64,000 nt of DNA from Cyclobacterium marinum DSM 745 (GCF_000222485.1 NC_015914.1:496001-560000), one strand, 5' to 3'; counted from the stretch's first letter, positions 18,269 to 29,443 are shown. Notes: a model not told the origin generated them from the letters alone. Made by a program: numbers and translations.

Positions 18269-19369
18269 ATGAGTTTAAGATTTTGCATTATAGCCTTGTT
18301 TTCTGCTATGGCTTTTGTCGGATGTCAAAACGATTCGACAAACAATTCTGATAGCAATAAACCTAAAGCCAGGGGTACCCTTGGAGAGATAATTTTGGTA
18401 ATAGATTCCGCCAAATATGCGGGCCCTGTTGGGGATGCCTTAAAGGAGATTTTTGAATCGGATATTGAAGGTATTATAAGGGAAGAATCCATGTTTTATA
18501 TGAGAAAGGTGGATCCCAGAAAAATGACTCGCATGTTAAGGATGGCATCAAACATAATATTTGTTACCACCTTTGATGACAAGCGACCCGGAAGTAGAAC
18601 GGTAGCCAATCAATTTTCTCCTGAATCAATTGAGAAAAGTAGAGCAGATTCCTCATTATTTATGCTGAGAAACAAGAATGAGTTTGCCGTTGGCCAAGAG
18701 GTAATTTATTTATTTGGTGAGAATGAAGAAGAGTTGATTACCAATGTGAAAGCCAATAAGGATTTGCTACAAAGTATCTTTTCCAATAAAGAAAAGGAAA
18801 TTTTGAGCAAAGCACTCTTCAACCGCATAAATGGAGAAGGCGTTTCGAAGGTGGCCGAAAAATTTGAAGTGGCAGTGAAGCTTCCGGCTTCTTACCAATT
18901 GGCAAAGGAAGGAGAGGATTTTTTATGGTTTAGGCAGCCTACAATCGGTGTTGACAAACCGGATATTAGCTTATTTTTCTACCAAACGACATATGAGGAT
19001 GAATCTCAGGTTTTTCCGGAAAACATTATTAAGTTAAGGAATGAAATAACCAAACCTAATATTTTTGGTGATCCTGATGTGCCCGAATCCTTCGTAATCA
19101 TTGAAAAACAGATTCCACCGGCTTTCAAAAACATTAGAATTGATGGTCAGTATTCCGTAGAAATGCGAGGATCATGGAAAACCAATAATTTAACAATGGG
19201 TGGTTCATTTCTATCTTATACGGTAGTAGACGAAGCCAAAGGAAAGATTTTCTATATGGATGGATTTGTATATTACCCTAATGAGGCCCATAGGGCATCA
19301 ATAAGAGAAATTGAGACCATTCTTCAAGCCACAAAGTTTGAGCTGGAATCTGAATCAACATCAAAATAA
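18269..19369 (+). CDS. DUF4837 family lipoprotein
   Basis: From the ATG at 18269 the product is 366 residues with a lipoprotein signal (MSLRFCIIALFSAMAFVGC, lipobox cysteine at residue 19) and an acidic, asparagine-rich linker. The rest (ARGTLGEIILVIDSAKYAGPVGDALKEIF..., LPASYQLAKEGEDFLWFRQ) has the DUF4837 pattern, a Bacteroidota-only family of unknown function. A longer reading from the TTG at 18245 adds eight polar residues and weakens the signal peptide, so I reject it. Outer-membrane or periplasm-facing lipoprotein; no catalytic motif seen. The next gene follows after 24 bp. Confidence 0.85.
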   Translation: MSLRFCIIALFSAMAFVGCQNDSTNNSDSNKPKARGTLGEIILVIDSAKYAGPVGDALKEIFESDIEGIIREESMFYMRKVDPRKMTRMLRMASNIIFVTTFDDKRPGSRTVANQFSPESIEKSRADSSLFMLRNKNEFAVGQEVIYLFGENEEELITNVKANKDLLQSIFSNKEKEILSKALFNRINGEGVSKVAEKFEVAVKLPASYQLAKEGEDFLWFRQPTIGVDKPDISLFFYQTTYEDESQVFPENIIKLRNEITKPNIFGDPDVPESFVIIEKQIPPAFKNIRIDGQYSVEMRGSWKTNNLTMGGSFLSYTVVDEAKGKIFYMDGFVYYPNEAHRASIREIETILQATKFELESESTSK

Positions 19370-19393
19370 CCGGAATTTTATTTCCCTTGCGTA

Positions 19394-21658
19394 ATGAAGA
19401 TTAGAAAAGAGGATGCATTAAATTATCACGAATTCAAGAAACCGGGGAAAATTGAGGTAGTCCCAACAAAACCACTTTCCAGCCAACTTGATTTGGCATT
19501 GGCGTATTCTCCCGGGGTTGCGGAGCCATGTACAGCCATCCAACAAAGTCCTGAAAAAGTTTATAAATACACTGCCAAGGGAAATTTAGTTGCCGTGATC
19601 TCAAACGGTACAGCTGTTTTAGGTTTAGGGAATATTGGTCCTGCTGCATCCAAACCTGTGATGGAAGGAAAAGGGGTACTATTTAAAAAGTTTGCAGGGA
19701 TAGATGTGTTTGACCTGGAAATAGATGAAAATGACCCGGAGAGGCTTATCCAAACCATTCGTTCTCTGGAACCTACTTTTGGAGGCATCAATTTAGAAGA
19801 TATCAAAGCCCCAGAATGTTTTATTATTGAAAAAAAGCTTAAAGAATTAATGAATATTCCTGTCATGCATGACGACCAGCATGGCACAGCAATCATATCC
19901 GGAGCGGCGCTTTTAAATGCCTTGGAAATGATTCAAAAGAAAATAGAAAACATTAAATTGGTGGTCAGTGGTGCTGGAGCTGCAGCAGTATCATGCGCAA
20001 GGTTTTATATAGGCCTAGGTGTTAAATATGAAAATGTAGTCATGTGTGACATCGATGGGGTCATACGAAAAGATAGAGAAGGCCTCTCAGATATTCATCG
20101 ATTGTTTGCTACAGAACGCGACCTTCATACCATTACTGAGGCCATGAAAGGTGCGGATGTGTTTTTAGGCTTATCGGCCGGCAATATAATTAACCAAGAC
20201 CAAATCAGGTCCATGGCTAAAAACCCTATTGTATTTGCTTTGGCTAACCCTACACCGGAAATTAGCTACGAGTTAGCAATGGCTGCCCGAGAAGATATCA
20301 TAATGGCCACCGGGCGCTCTGATTACCCCAATCAAGTTAATAATGTGATCGGTTTTCCATATATCTTCAGAGGAGCTCTCGATGTAAGGGCTACAGGAAT
20401 AAATGAGGAAATGAAGCTTGCAGCTGCCCTAGCCATTGCTGATTTAGCCAAACAACATGTTCCGGACATTGTCAATAAGGCATATGGTGAGACCAAATTG
20501 GCCTTTGGGAAAACTTACCTTATCCCCAAGCCTTTGGATCCAAGATTAATTACCACCATTGCTCCCGCAGTTGCCAAAGCAGCCATGAAATCAGGTGTAG
20601 CCAAAACCCATATTGAAGATTGGGATGCCTATGAACTAGACCTTCAGGAAAGGATCGGTATTGACCAACGCTTGATGTCTCGGGTGGTGACCAGGGCTAA
20701 AAAGGACCCTAAAAGGGTGGTATTTGCAGAGGCTGATAATCCCAAAATTTTGAAAGCCGCTCAAATAATGCGGGATGAAAAAATTGGTATCCCTATTTTA
20801 CTTGGTAATAAGCAAAAAATAAAAAAACTCATTGCTGCCAACTCCCTAGATTTAGAGGATGTCACAGTCATCGACCCTAGTGAAAATAAATCAAAATTAA
20901 AGCAATATGGACAATTGCTTTATGACAAAAGGAAGCGAAAAGGCATGACCCTTTATGAAGCCAAAAAGCTCATGAAGGAAAGAAATTATTTCGGAGCAAT
21001 GATGGTGGAAGTAGGTGAAGGAGATGCTCTAATTTCAGGATTAACAAAAGATTATCCAAGAACCATCCTACCCTCTTTGCAAGTGATCGGTGTAAAAAAT
21101 GGCGTGGATAAAGTTGCGGGTATGTATATCATGAATTCTGACAAAGGGCCACTATTTTTTGCTGACACCACGGTAAATGAAAACCCAACTGCTGACGAAT
21201 TGGTAGAAATAATCGGCTTGACAGCCAATGGAGTCCGTTTCTTTGATATAGAGCCTACTATTGCTATTTTATCTTACTCTAATTTTGGCTCAGCCAAAGG
21301 TAAGGTACCTATTAAAACAGCATTGGCTACCGCTAAGGCCAAGGCACAATTCCCCGACTTGGTTATAGAAGGCGAGATGCAGGCCAATGTAGCCTTAGAT
21401 GAAGGTATTCAAAAAGAAAATTATCCTTTCAGCTCATTGATTAATCATAAAGCCAATACCTTAATATTTCCGGATCTGGCATCCGGAAATATTGCCTATA
21501 AGTTGGTCGCAGAGATTGGAAATTCTGAAGCCATAGGTCCAATTCTTTTGGGCATGAACAAATCAGTGCATATTTTACAGTTAGGTAGTTCTGTAAGAGA
21601 GATTGTCAACATGGTAGCCATTGCAGTAGTGGATGCCCAAACAACAGCCGGTGAATGA
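19394..21658 (+). CDS. maeB: NADP-dependent malic enzyme with phosphotransacetylase-like domain
   Basis: Oxidative decarboxylation of malate to pyruvate, supplying NADPH. The 754-residue protein has an N-terminal malic domain (about 1-155; AYSPGVAEPC with the catalytic tyrosine, AVISNGTAVLGLGNIGP, and acidic metal ligands in NLEDI and MHDDQHGTA), an NAD(P)-binding domain (VSGAGAAAVS at 191-200 and ANPTPEISYELA) and a C-terminal domain of about 330 residues homologous to phosphate acetyltransferase (from KRVVFAEADNPKILKAAQIM). This hybrid architecture is the MaeB type; the C-terminal part is thought to be regulatory (acetyl-CoA sensing) rather than catalytic. Its stop overlaps the ruvA start by 4 bp. 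Confidence 0.95.
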   Translation: MKIRKEDALNYHEFKKPGKIEVVPTKPLSSQLDLALAYSPGVAEPCTAIQQSPEKVYKYTAKGNLVAVISNGTAVLGLGNIGPAASKPVMEGKGVLFKKFAGIDVFDLEIDENDPERLIQTIRSLEPTFGGINLEDIKAPECFIIEKKLKELMNIPVMHDDQHGTAIISGAALLNALEMIQKKIENIKLVVSGAGAAAVSCARFYIGLGVKYENVVMCDIDGVIRKDREGLSDIHRLFATERDLHTITEAMKGADVFLGLSAGNIINQDQIRSMAKNPIVFALANPTPEISYELAMAAREDIIMATGRSDYPNQVNNVIGFPYIFRGALDVRATGINEEMKLAAALAIADLAKQHVPDIVNKAYGETKLAFGKTYLIPKPLDPRLITTIAPAVAKAAMKSGVAKTHIEDWDAYELDLQERIGIDQRLMSRVVTRAKKDPKRVVFAEADNPKILKAAQIMRDEKIGIPILLGNKQKIKKLIAANSLDLEDVTVIDPSENKSKLKQYGQLLYDKRKRKGMTLYEAKKLMKERNYFGAMMVEVGEGDALISGLTKDYPRTILPSLQVIGVKNGVDKVAGMYIMNSDKGPLFFADTTVNENPTADELVEIIGLTANGVRFFDIEPTIAILSYSNFGSAKGKVPIKTALATAKAKAQFPDLVIEGEMQANVALDEGIQKENYPFSSLINHKANTLIFPDLASGNIAYKLVAEIGNSEAIGPILLGMNKSVHILQLGSSVREIVNMVAIAVVDAQTTAGE

Positions 21659-22257
21659 TTACTTATCTAAAAGGAAAACTAGCATTCAAAGACCCGACAC
21701 ATGTCATCATCGATGTTCATGGCATTGGATATGAAGTAAAAATATCTTTAAATACTTTCGGGAAAATAGAAGATAAAGAAGAGATCATGCTTCATACTTA
21801 CCTGCACATTAAAGAAGATGCTCATACCCTTTATGGGTTCAAGGAAGCTTCTGAAAAAAAAGCTTTTTTGAATCTGATCTCTATTTCAGGTGTTGGTGCA
21901 AGCACCGGTTTAATGATTCTTTCTAGCCTGACTGTACCGGAACTCGAACAGGCCATAAGTGCAGGTGACCACCCGACCATTCAGCGAGTTAAAGGGATCG
22001 GTGCCAAAACAGCGCAAAGGATTGTTTTGGAACTAAAAGACAAAATTTTAAAGGATGGAATTGCTGCACCTGAGGGAGTCACTCAGGGCTTTGTACAAAA
22101 CAGCAATAAATTAAAACAAGAGGCGTTACAAGCTTTGATTACCTTAGGCTTCACTAAGGCCCAAGCAGAGAAAAATATCATGACTGTTTTGAAAAAAAGT
22201 GGTCCGGATGTTTCCTTAGAAGCATTAATTAAAGCATCTTTAAAGTCATCATCATAA
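21655..22257 (+). CDS. ruvA: Holliday junction branch migration protein RuvA
   Basis: RuvA forms the tetramer that holds a four-way junction and loads the RuvB helicase. The 200-residue length is standard. The N-terminal OB fold is seen in MITYLKGKLAFKDPTHVIIDVHGIGYEVKIS, two helix-hairpin-helix motifs in LISISGVGASTGLMILSS and VKGIGAKTAQRIVLELKDK, and the flexible-linked domain III (EALQALITLGFTKAQAEKNI) that contacts RuvB at the end. The ATG overlaps the maeB stop (ATGA), indicating co-translation. ruvB and ruvC are not here, as is usual in this group. Confidence 0.95.
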   Translation: MITYLKGKLAFKDPTHVIIDVHGIGYEVKISLNTFGKIEDKEEIMLHTYLHIKEDAHTLYGFKEASEKKAFLNLISISGVGASTGLMILSSLTVPELEQAISAGDHPTIQRVKGIGAKTAQRIVLELKDKILKDGIAAPEGVTQGFVQNSNKLKQEALQALITLGFTKAQAEKNIMTVLKKSGPDVSLEALIKASLKSSS

Positions 22258-22267
22258 TATAACTACG

Positions 22268-25200
22268 TTGGTCTTTACTTTCTCAAATATTTTTTGGAGA
22301 AAAAAGTCATTGCAACACTATCCTACTTCCCTATCAGGACTGTTTTTTATAGTGTTAATGATGTCTTTATCGAGCGTATATGCCCGCCAATCACCAACCT
22401 CTACCCCATCTGACACAATACCTAGTTTGATGGATACCTTAAATAAAAGAAGGTCTCTGCCCTCCTTTTTATTGTGGGACAATTTAAATACCAAACCACT
22501 TTATCCCTACCAAAACCCTTTTTTGAGAAGGGATTCTCCATTTCTATTGAAACCTGAAAAAAATCAAAGGATTGAGGTGGAAGTAGATACCGCTGTATCC
22601 TATAGAATTTACCCTAACACAGATTCTACATCAACAGATCCCGGTTATTCCTTGGATTTTGATGATTATTCCAGAATGCAGGAATACAGAATAAGGCAAC
22701 AATATTGGAGAGACAGATCCAGAGGTCTAGATGGTGAAAGTGCAGTTGGAGGTAGGGGGCTTATTCCTCCCATTACCATGAGCCCAACCTTTGACAGGTT
22801 ATTTGGTGGCAGTGAAATTACAATTGTACCTACTGGAAATGTCAATCTGGATTTTGGAGGTATTTTTAGAAGGATTGACAATCCTTCCATACCCATTCGA
22901 CAACAGAAAACAGGAAATTTCAATTTCAACCAGCAAATCCAAATGAGTGTCAATGGGATGCTTGGACAAAAAGTACGAATTGGTGCAAATTTCGACAGTA
23001 ATAACTCTTTTGATTTTGAAAATCAGCTAAAGGTAGAATACGGTGGATTTGAAGAAGACATTCTTAAATCAATAGAGATAGGAAATGTTAGCATGCCTGT
23101 ACAAAACAGCTTAATTCAGGGGGCTCAAAATCTATTTGGGGTTAAAACTCAAATGCAATTTGGGAATTTATTCATGACCACTGTAGCATCCACCCAACGT
23201 GGGCGAAGGGATGAGATTATCATTGAAGGTGGAAATCAAGGCAGACCTTTTGAAGTGAGGGCATCAAATTACGATGAAAATCGACACTTTTTTTTAGGGC
23301 ACTTTTTTCGAAATAATTATGAAAACTGGTTGAGAGGACTGCCTCAAGTATTATCAGGTGTTCAAATCACTCGTCTGGAGGTTTACATTCTTAATAGGGC
23401 TAACAATACAGAAACGCTTCGGAATTTTGCCGCTTTTATGGATTTAGGAGAAGGTCAAAGAATATACAAACCTTCTAACCCTAATATTGGAACAGGAAAT
23501 CCGCAATCCCCGGCTTCAAATGCTGCCAATGAGCTATTCACCAATCTAAAGGGAAATCCTTCATTTAGAAATTTTGAAACGGCAGCAACCGCTATTAGCA
23601 ATGACCTGGGACTGGAAAGAGGGCTTGATTTTGAGCAGATCAATGGAGCAAGAAAACTTGCCGAAAATGAATATACCTTTGATCGACAGTTAGGTTATTT
23701 TAGCCTTTCAAGAAAACTTCAAAACGATGAAGTCGTGGCCGTCTCCTATGAATACACCTATAATGGACAAAGTTATAAAGTTGGAGAACTCTCTGAAGAT
23801 TACCAAAACCTATCAGAAGACAATGTCATCTTCTTGAAAATGCTAAGGCCGGCAAGAATCAATACGGCAATCCCTACTTGGGATTTGATGATGAAAAACA
23901 TTTACAACCTCAATGCCAATCAGATTCAACAAGATGGGTTTCAACTACAAATTATTTATAGGGACGACCGAACAGGTTTGGACAACCCAAGCCTACTTGA
24001 AGGACAGAATGTTAAAGATATCCCGTTGATAAGGCTACTGAATCTGGACAATTTAAACCCTCAAAATGACCCTCAACCTGATGGGAATTTTGACTATGTC
24101 AATGGCCTCACCATCAAGCCTGAACAAGGATTAGTAATCTTTCCGGTGATTGAGCCCTTTGGTAATACGTTAGAAGAGTATTTTACCCCTGCCGAAGTAA
24201 ATCTCAGCGATAAATATGTCTACGACACCCTCTATAGAACCACACAAGCAGATGCAGAGTTAGTAACTAGTTTAAACAAGTACTATTTAAAAGGAAGTTT
24301 CACTTCAGGATCAGCTTCAGAAATCATGCTACCCGGTCTAAATATTAGTGAAGGATCAGTGATCATTACTGCCGGAAATATACCCCTTACCGAAGGGGTA
24401 GACTATACAGTAGACTATAATATTGGCAGGGTGGTAATTATCAATGAAGGCATCCTTCAATCAGGAAAAAATATTAGTGTAAGTTTTGAGAAAGCTGATT
24501 TGGTCTCCTTTCAAACAAGAAGTCTGCTGGGTACTCGATTAGACTATATGGTCAACGAAAATTTCAATATTGGAGGTACATTCCTTTACCTGAATGAAAG
24601 ACCCAACATATCTAGAATTGCTACAGGGAATGAAACTTTAAGAAACAGCCTTTGGGGTTTGGATGTGAATTACAATGATGAATCTTTGTTTCTCACCAAG
24701 CTTGCTGATGCCCTCCCCTTTACAGAAACCAAAGAGAAATCAATGATTCAGTTTAGCGGAGAATTTGCCCACTTAATTCCCGGTACATCCAATCAAGTAG
24801 ATGGAGAAGGCGCTTCTTATATTGATGATTTCGAAACAGCCATTATCCCTTTTAACCTAGGTTCAAGCCCACAAAACTGGAAATTGTCGGCCACACCGGC
24901 AACTGCTGAAAATAAGTTTGACCTAAGTCAACTAACAGAAGACAGGTTAGGAAATGCCTATAAGAGGGCTCGCCTATCTTGGTATACGATAGACAATGTA
25001 TTTTACAGATCTTCAGGTAGTGATGTTCCCGGCAACATAACCAACGATGACAGAAGAAATCATTATGTTAGACGGGTACTCCCTCAGGAGATTTTCCAAG
25101 GCAGGTACAGGGATTACCTTATTACCAATGAACCTCTATTTGATTTGGCCTATTTCCCACACGAACGGGGGATGTATAATTTTAACCCTAACCTAACCAA

Positions 25201-28200
25201 TGAAGGTTTCTTGCCAAACCCACGTGAAAATTTTGGTGGAGTAACAAGAGCAATCACCTCCGAGGTGGATTTTGACAGAACGAATATAGAGTATATTGAG
25301 TTTTGGTTAATGGATCCCTTTATTTCCGGAGAAAATGGTCGGGTATTGGATGGTGTTTTCAATGAAAACAATACTACCGGGGGAAAAGTAATTTTTAATC
25401 TCGGTGAAATTTCAGAAGATGTCATAGTTGACGGCAGGCATGCCTTCGAAAATGGTCTTCCGGCAGATGGTTCAGAAACCAGTACCTCAAGCAATGAATG
25501 GGGTAAAGTTACTACCCAACAATTTTTAACTCCTGCTTTTGACAATTCTGCTGAAGCAAGAGAAAACCAAGATGTTGGTCTTAATGGACTAAGCAGTGAA
25601 GAGGAAGTTGAGTTTTATGGTGCTCGATTTATTAATCGACTCAATGTAAACCAGCAAGCCTTACAGAACATTCAAGCTGATCCTGCAGCAGATGACTTTC
25701 AATATTACCTGGACCCTGAATTTGATAACAATAACATTAAAATTCTGGAAAGGTATAAAAATTACAATGGGCTGGAAGGAAACACGCCTATCACCTCCAA
25801 CAGCAACCTTTCCTACAGCCCCTCAGGATCAAATTTACCGGATAACGAAGATCTCAACAATGATAATACAATTAATGAAGTAGAAAGTTATTATGAGTAT
25901 GAACTGGATCTTCGTCCTTCAAACCTGCAAGTCGGGGAGAACAATATTGTAGACAAAGTATCCACAGTAGAAAATGGCGAAGAGGTTAACTGGTACCTGT
26001 TCCGTATTCCTATTCGACAGCCTGATGCCACGTATGGAAATATTTCCGGATTCAAATCCATTCGATTTATGAGAACCTACCTTACTGACTTCCAACAGCC
26101 GGTTGTCCTTAGAATGGCCCAATTTAGATTGGTAGGAAGTCAATGGAGGGTATTTCAAGAATCCTTATTTGAGAAAGGATTTTCAGAGATACCCGAACCA
26201 GATAACTCTAATTTAACGGTAGGTGTAGTAAATATCGAAGAAAATGGGCAAGGCAGTGAAACGCAAAGCCCCTACGTCTTGCCTCCGGGAATCAATCGAG
26301 ATAGAGACAATACTTCCACTGTTGAGCGACAATTGAACGAACAATCACTAAGATTGTGTGTAGACAACCTACAAAGTAGAGACTCTAGGGCAGTTTACAA
26401 GAATGTAAGTCAAGACCTTGTACAGTATGGCCGCTTAAAAATGTTTTTGCATGCAGACAGTCAGGATGCGCAAGATGGTGAACTGTCCGCTTTTTTAAGA
26501 TTGGGAACAGATTACACAGACAACTATTATGAAATAGAAGTTCCACTAAATATAACCCCGGCAGGGACGAGAGATCCTGATCAGATTTGGCCTTCAGCGA
26601 ATGAAATTGACGTAGCCCTGGATGAGATCGTTGGCGTAAAAGCAGAAAGAGACAATAACCAACAACCCCAAAACTTACCTTACTCCGTGATGATTCGGCA
26701 ATATAAGGTGACAGTAGTCGGAAGGCCGGAATTGAATTTTATTCAAGGGATGATGATTGGAATCCGAAACCCCGCCACAGGAGGAGCAAGTAAATCCCTT
26801 TGCCTTTGGGCCAATGAATTAAGGGTTACAGATTTCAACAAATCATCAGGATGGGCCGCAAACGCAAGGCTTAATGCACAAATTGCAGATGTAGCTACCA
26901 TTTCTTCTTCGATTAGACACAATTCTTTTGGCTTTGGAGGTCTTGAAACCCGGCTTTCAGAAAGAGCAAGGGAATCTACCACACAGTACGATATTTCGGC
27001 CAATGTCAATGTAGATAAAATTTTACCAAAAAGCCTAGGGGTGAGCATTCCGCTTTATGCAAGTGTAGAAAACTCTTCTACAAAGCCGGAGTTTGATCCC
27101 CTTAATCCGGATGTTCCTTTTGAAATTGCTCTTCAAAAGTTCTCATCCAATGCAGAAAAGCAGGAATACCGAAACTTAGTGGTAGATCAATCCAAACGAC
27201 GTAATTTCAGTTTGAATAATGTACGGAAATTAAAAAATCCTGAAAAGGAAACCAATCGCATCTATGCCTTAGAAAATTTCTCTTTTTCATATGCTTTTGG
27301 TTCAGTAACCCAAAGCAATATTCAACTGGAAAGTTATATTTATGAAACTACCAGAGGAAGTATCGCCTACAACTACCAACCCGACCCACTGATTATCACT
27401 CCTTTTAGAAATTGGGGGATTTTTAATAGCAAGTACTTCCAGTTATTCAAAGATTTTAATTTGAATTTTGCTCCTAGCCTTGTATCAGCAAGAATGGATA
27501 TTGACAGGAGCTTTATGCGTACGCAAAATAGGAACGATCAACTGACTACTACAGGTGTGGATCCTCTCTTCCAAAAAAGTTTTTATATGAATCGCTTTTA
27601 TAGTCTGAATTGGGACCTTACCGAAAACCTATCTTTTGACCTCAGTTCAAGTGTAAATGCAATTGTGGACGAACCGGAAGGGGATCTGGATACTGATGCA
27701 AAAATTGATTCTTTACGAAACAATATTAAAAAACTTGGTAGAACCACGAATTATAACCAACAAGCGGTAATCAATTATAAGGTTCCATTGGAAAAAATAC
27801 CTTTGACAGACTGGATAAGTGCAGATTTCCGATATGAGGCTACCTACTCTTGGATGACAGGTGCCATAGGCCAAAAAGATACCCTAGGAAATGTCATTCA
27901 AAACTCCAGAAACCAATCTATTTCCGGGAAATTAGATTTGGTGCAGTTGTACAACAAAAGTAAAAGACTTAACGCCCTCAATGCCCCTAAAAGACCTAGT
28001 ATTCCGGGAAGACCCGGAGCAAATGCGGAAGCTTCAGAAGACGAGGAAAAAGAAAAAGTGTACGCTACAGACGGCTTTGGTGCCAACTTATTGCGATTCA
28101 TGATGATGTTAAAAGATGTGAACTTTAGTTATCAAGTTACTCAAGGGACCTATTTACCGGGGTATATGCCAAATTCCGGGCTTTTGGGTATGGACAGAAG

Positions 28201-29440
28201 TTTTATCAACCCGGGCGTAGGATTCCTACTTGGTGGTCAAAGTAGCAATATAAGGTATGAGATGGCCAATAGAGGAGCCTTGGCGGCAAGTACATCCCTT
28301 ACACAGGCATTTAGTCAGAACGAAACAAGAAACCTCCAGATTACTACTTTGGTGGAACCTATTAAAGACTTTAAAGTAACCTTGGAGTTTAAAAAACGAG
28401 AAAATGGTAGTTATAGTGAGATATTTAGGAGAAATGGTCCGGGTGAAAATGATTTTGCATCCATTAATCCAAACCGGGTTGGCAGTTACGAAATAAGTTA
28501 CAATATCCTTAAAACAGTATTTGATAAATCGGATAGTGATAACAATTCCCCACTTTTTTCAAATTTTGAAGCCTACAGAAACATCATACAATCAAGACTT
28601 GAAACAACAAACCCGGGCGGTACATACAATATTAATGGACAGGATGTTTTGATTCCGGCGTTTCTAGCGGCCTATTCAGGTCAGGCTGCAACAGATGTAG
28701 CACTTAATCCATTCCCGCAGATTCCATTGCCAAATTGGAGGGTTGAATACAGGGGCCTCGCAAGACTTCCTGCATTGAATGAATATTTTTCCTCAATAAA
28801 TTTGACTCATAATTACAACTCTACTTATACCGTAAGTAATTTCTCGAATGCGCTAATCTACCAAGAAGGCCTTGAGCTGTACAATACCTTACAACAACTC
28901 CCAATGGCCAGCATCACTGATGAATTTGGTGCTTATATTCCAATTTTGATACTTAATCAAGTAGTGATTTCAGAAAGGTTTGCACCACTAATAGGGGTAG
29001 ACTTACTTACCAAAGACAGAATGAACATCAGTTTTGAATACAATACAGAAAGAAATATAGGTTTAAATTTTTCCAATGCTCAAATTACAGAGCAGAACAG
29101 CCAAGACTTCCGATTTGATTTGGGATATACCAAAGCCGGAGTAAAGGTGCCTTTCAAAATTCAAGGCAGACAAGAAGTTTTAAACAATGACCTTACCATT
29201 CGAATTTCCACAAGAATTGTAGACACAAACACAGTCCAACGGAAAATAGAAGGCGAGCATACCCTTACCAACGGTAATTTAAATGTTCAAATAAGCCCTA
29301 GCATAGGATATGTGGTCAACCAAAAACTTAATATTCAATTCTATTTTGATCGCACCATAAACGATCCAAAAGTTTCAACTGCCTTCAAAACAAGTTCAAC
29401 TTCATTTGGTGGACAATTAACATTTAATTTAAGCCAATAA
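22268..29440 (+). CDS. sprA: T9SS outer-membrane translocon protein SprA (Sov)
   Basis: SprA is the very large outer-membrane beta-barrel through which T9SS cargo leaves the cell. The 2390 residues fall in the family's 2300-2500 range. A basic N-terminus and hydrophobic stretch (LSGLFFIVLMMSLSSVYARQ, about 22-41) form the signal peptide. Family-typical segments include the early GNVNLDFGGIFRRIDNPSIP, GMLGQKVRIGANFDSNNSFDFENQLKVEY and VEYGGFEEDILKSIEIGNVSMP region, GEGASYIDDFETAIIPFNLGSSPQNW, and a C-terminal barrel strand rich in alternating residues ending FGGQLTFNLSQ. The start is a TTG 10 bp after ruvA. No frameshift or stop interrupts it. It acts with PorV and PorU, encoded near the right edge of the window. 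Confidence 0.96.
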   Translation: MVFTFSNIFWRKKSLQHYPTSLSGLFFIVLMMSLSSVYARQSPTSTPSDTIPSLMDTLNKRRSLPSFLLWDNLNTKPLYPYQNPFLRRDSPFLLKPEKNQRIEVEVDTAVSYRIYPNTDSTSTDPGYSLDFDDYSRMQEYRIRQQYWRDRSRGLDGESAVGGRGLIPPITMSPTFDRLFGGSEITIVPTGNVNLDFGGIFRRIDNPSIPIRQQKTGNFNFNQQIQMSVNGMLGQKVRIGANFDSNNSFDFENQLKVEYGGFEEDILKSIEIGNVSMPVQNSLIQGAQNLFGVKTQMQFGNLFMTTVASTQRGRRDEIIIEGGNQGRPFEVRASNYDENRHFFLGHFFRNNYENWLRGLPQVLSGVQITRLEVYILNRANNTETLRNFAAFMDLGEGQRIYKPSNPNIGTGNPQSPASNAANELFTNLKGNPSFRNFETAATAISNDLGLERGLDFEQINGARKLAENEYTFDRQLGYFSLSRKLQNDEVVAVSYEYTYNGQSYKVGELSEDYQNLSEDNVIFLKMLRPARINTAIPTWDLMMKNIYNLNANQIQQDGFQLQIIYRDDRTGLDNPSLLEGQNVKDIPLIRLLNLDNLNPQNDPQPDGNFDYVNGLTIKPEQGLVIFPVIEPFGNTLEEYFTPAEVNLSDKYVYDTLYRTTQADAELVTSLNKYYLKGSFTSGSASEIMLPGLNISEGSVIITAGNIPLTEGVDYTVDYNIGRVVIINEGILQSGKNISVSFEKADLVSFQTRSLLGTRLDYMVNENFNIGGTFLYLNERPNISRIATGNETLRNSLWGLDVNYNDESLFLTKLADALPFTETKEKSMIQFSGEFAHLIPGTSNQVDGEGASYIDDFETAIIPFNLGSSPQNWKLSATPATAENKFDLSQLTEDRLGNAYKRARLSWYTIDNVFYRSSGSDVPGNITNDDRRNHYVRRVLPQEIFQGRYRDYLITNEPLFDLAYFPHERGMYNFNPNLTNEGFLPNPRENFGGVTRAITSEVDFDRTNIEYIEFWLMDPFISGENGRVLDGVFNENNTTGGKVIFNLGEISEDVIVDGRHAFENGLPADGSETSTSSNEWGKVTTQQFLTPAFDNSAEARENQDVGLNGLSSEEEVEFYGARFINRLNVNQQALQNIQADPAADDFQYYLDPEFDNNNIKILERYKNYNGLEGNTPITSNSNLSYSPSGSNLPDNEDLNNDNTINEVESYYEYELDLRPSNLQVGENNIVDKVSTVENGEEVNWYLFRIPIRQPDATYGNISGFKSIRFMRTYLTDFQQPVVLRMAQFRLVGSQWRVFQESLFEKGFSEIPEPDNSNLTVGVVNIEENGQGSETQSPYVLPPGINRDRDNTSTVERQLNEQSLRLCVDNLQSRDSRAVYKNVSQDLVQYGRLKMFLHADSQDAQDGELSAFLRLGTDYTDNYYEIEVPLNITPAGTRDPDQIWPSANEIDVALDEIVGVKAERDNNQQPQNLPYSVMIRQYKVTVVGRPELNFIQGMMIGIRNPATGGASKSLCLWANELRVTDFNKSSGWAANARLNAQIADVATISSSIRHNSFGFGGLETRLSERARESTTQYDISANVNVDKILPKSLGVSIPLYASVENSSTKPEFDPLNPDVPFEIALQKFSSNAEKQEYRNLVVDQSKRRNFSLNNVRKLKNPEKETNRIYALENFSFSYAFGSVTQSNIQLESYIYETTRGSIAYNYQPDPLIITPFRNWGIFNSKYFQLFKDFNLNFAPSLVSARMDIDRSFMRTQNRNDQLTTTGVDPLFQKSFYMNRFYSLNWDLTENLSFDLSSSVNAIVDEPEGDLDTDAKIDSLRNNIKKLGRTTNYNQQAVINYKVPLEKIPLTDWISADFRYEATYSWMTGAIGQKDTLGNVIQNSRNQSISGKLDLVQLYNKSKRLNALNAPKRPSIPGRPGANAEASEDEEKEKVYATDGFGANLLRFMMMLKDVNFSYQVTQGTYLPGYMPNSGLLGMDRSFINPGVGFLLGGQSSNIRYEMANRGALAASTSLTQAFSQNETRNLQITTLVEPIKDFKVTLEFKKRENGSYSEIFRRNGPGENDFASINPNRVGSYEISYNILKTVFDKSDSDNNSPLFSNFEAYRNIIQSRLETTNPGGTYNINGQDVLIPAFLAAYSGQAATDVALNPFPQIPLPNWRVEYRGLARLPALNEYFSSINLTHNYNSTYTVSNFSNALIYQEGLELYNTLQQLPMASITDEFGAYIPILILNQVVISERFAPLIGVDLLTKDRMNISFEYNTERNIGLNFSNAQITEQNSQDFRFDLGYTKAGVKVPFKIQGRQEVLNNDLTIRISTRIVDTNTVQRKIEGEHTLTNGNLNVQISPSIGYVVNQKLNIQFYFDRTINDPKVSTAFKTSSTSFGGQLTFNLSQ

Positions 29441-29443
29441 TTT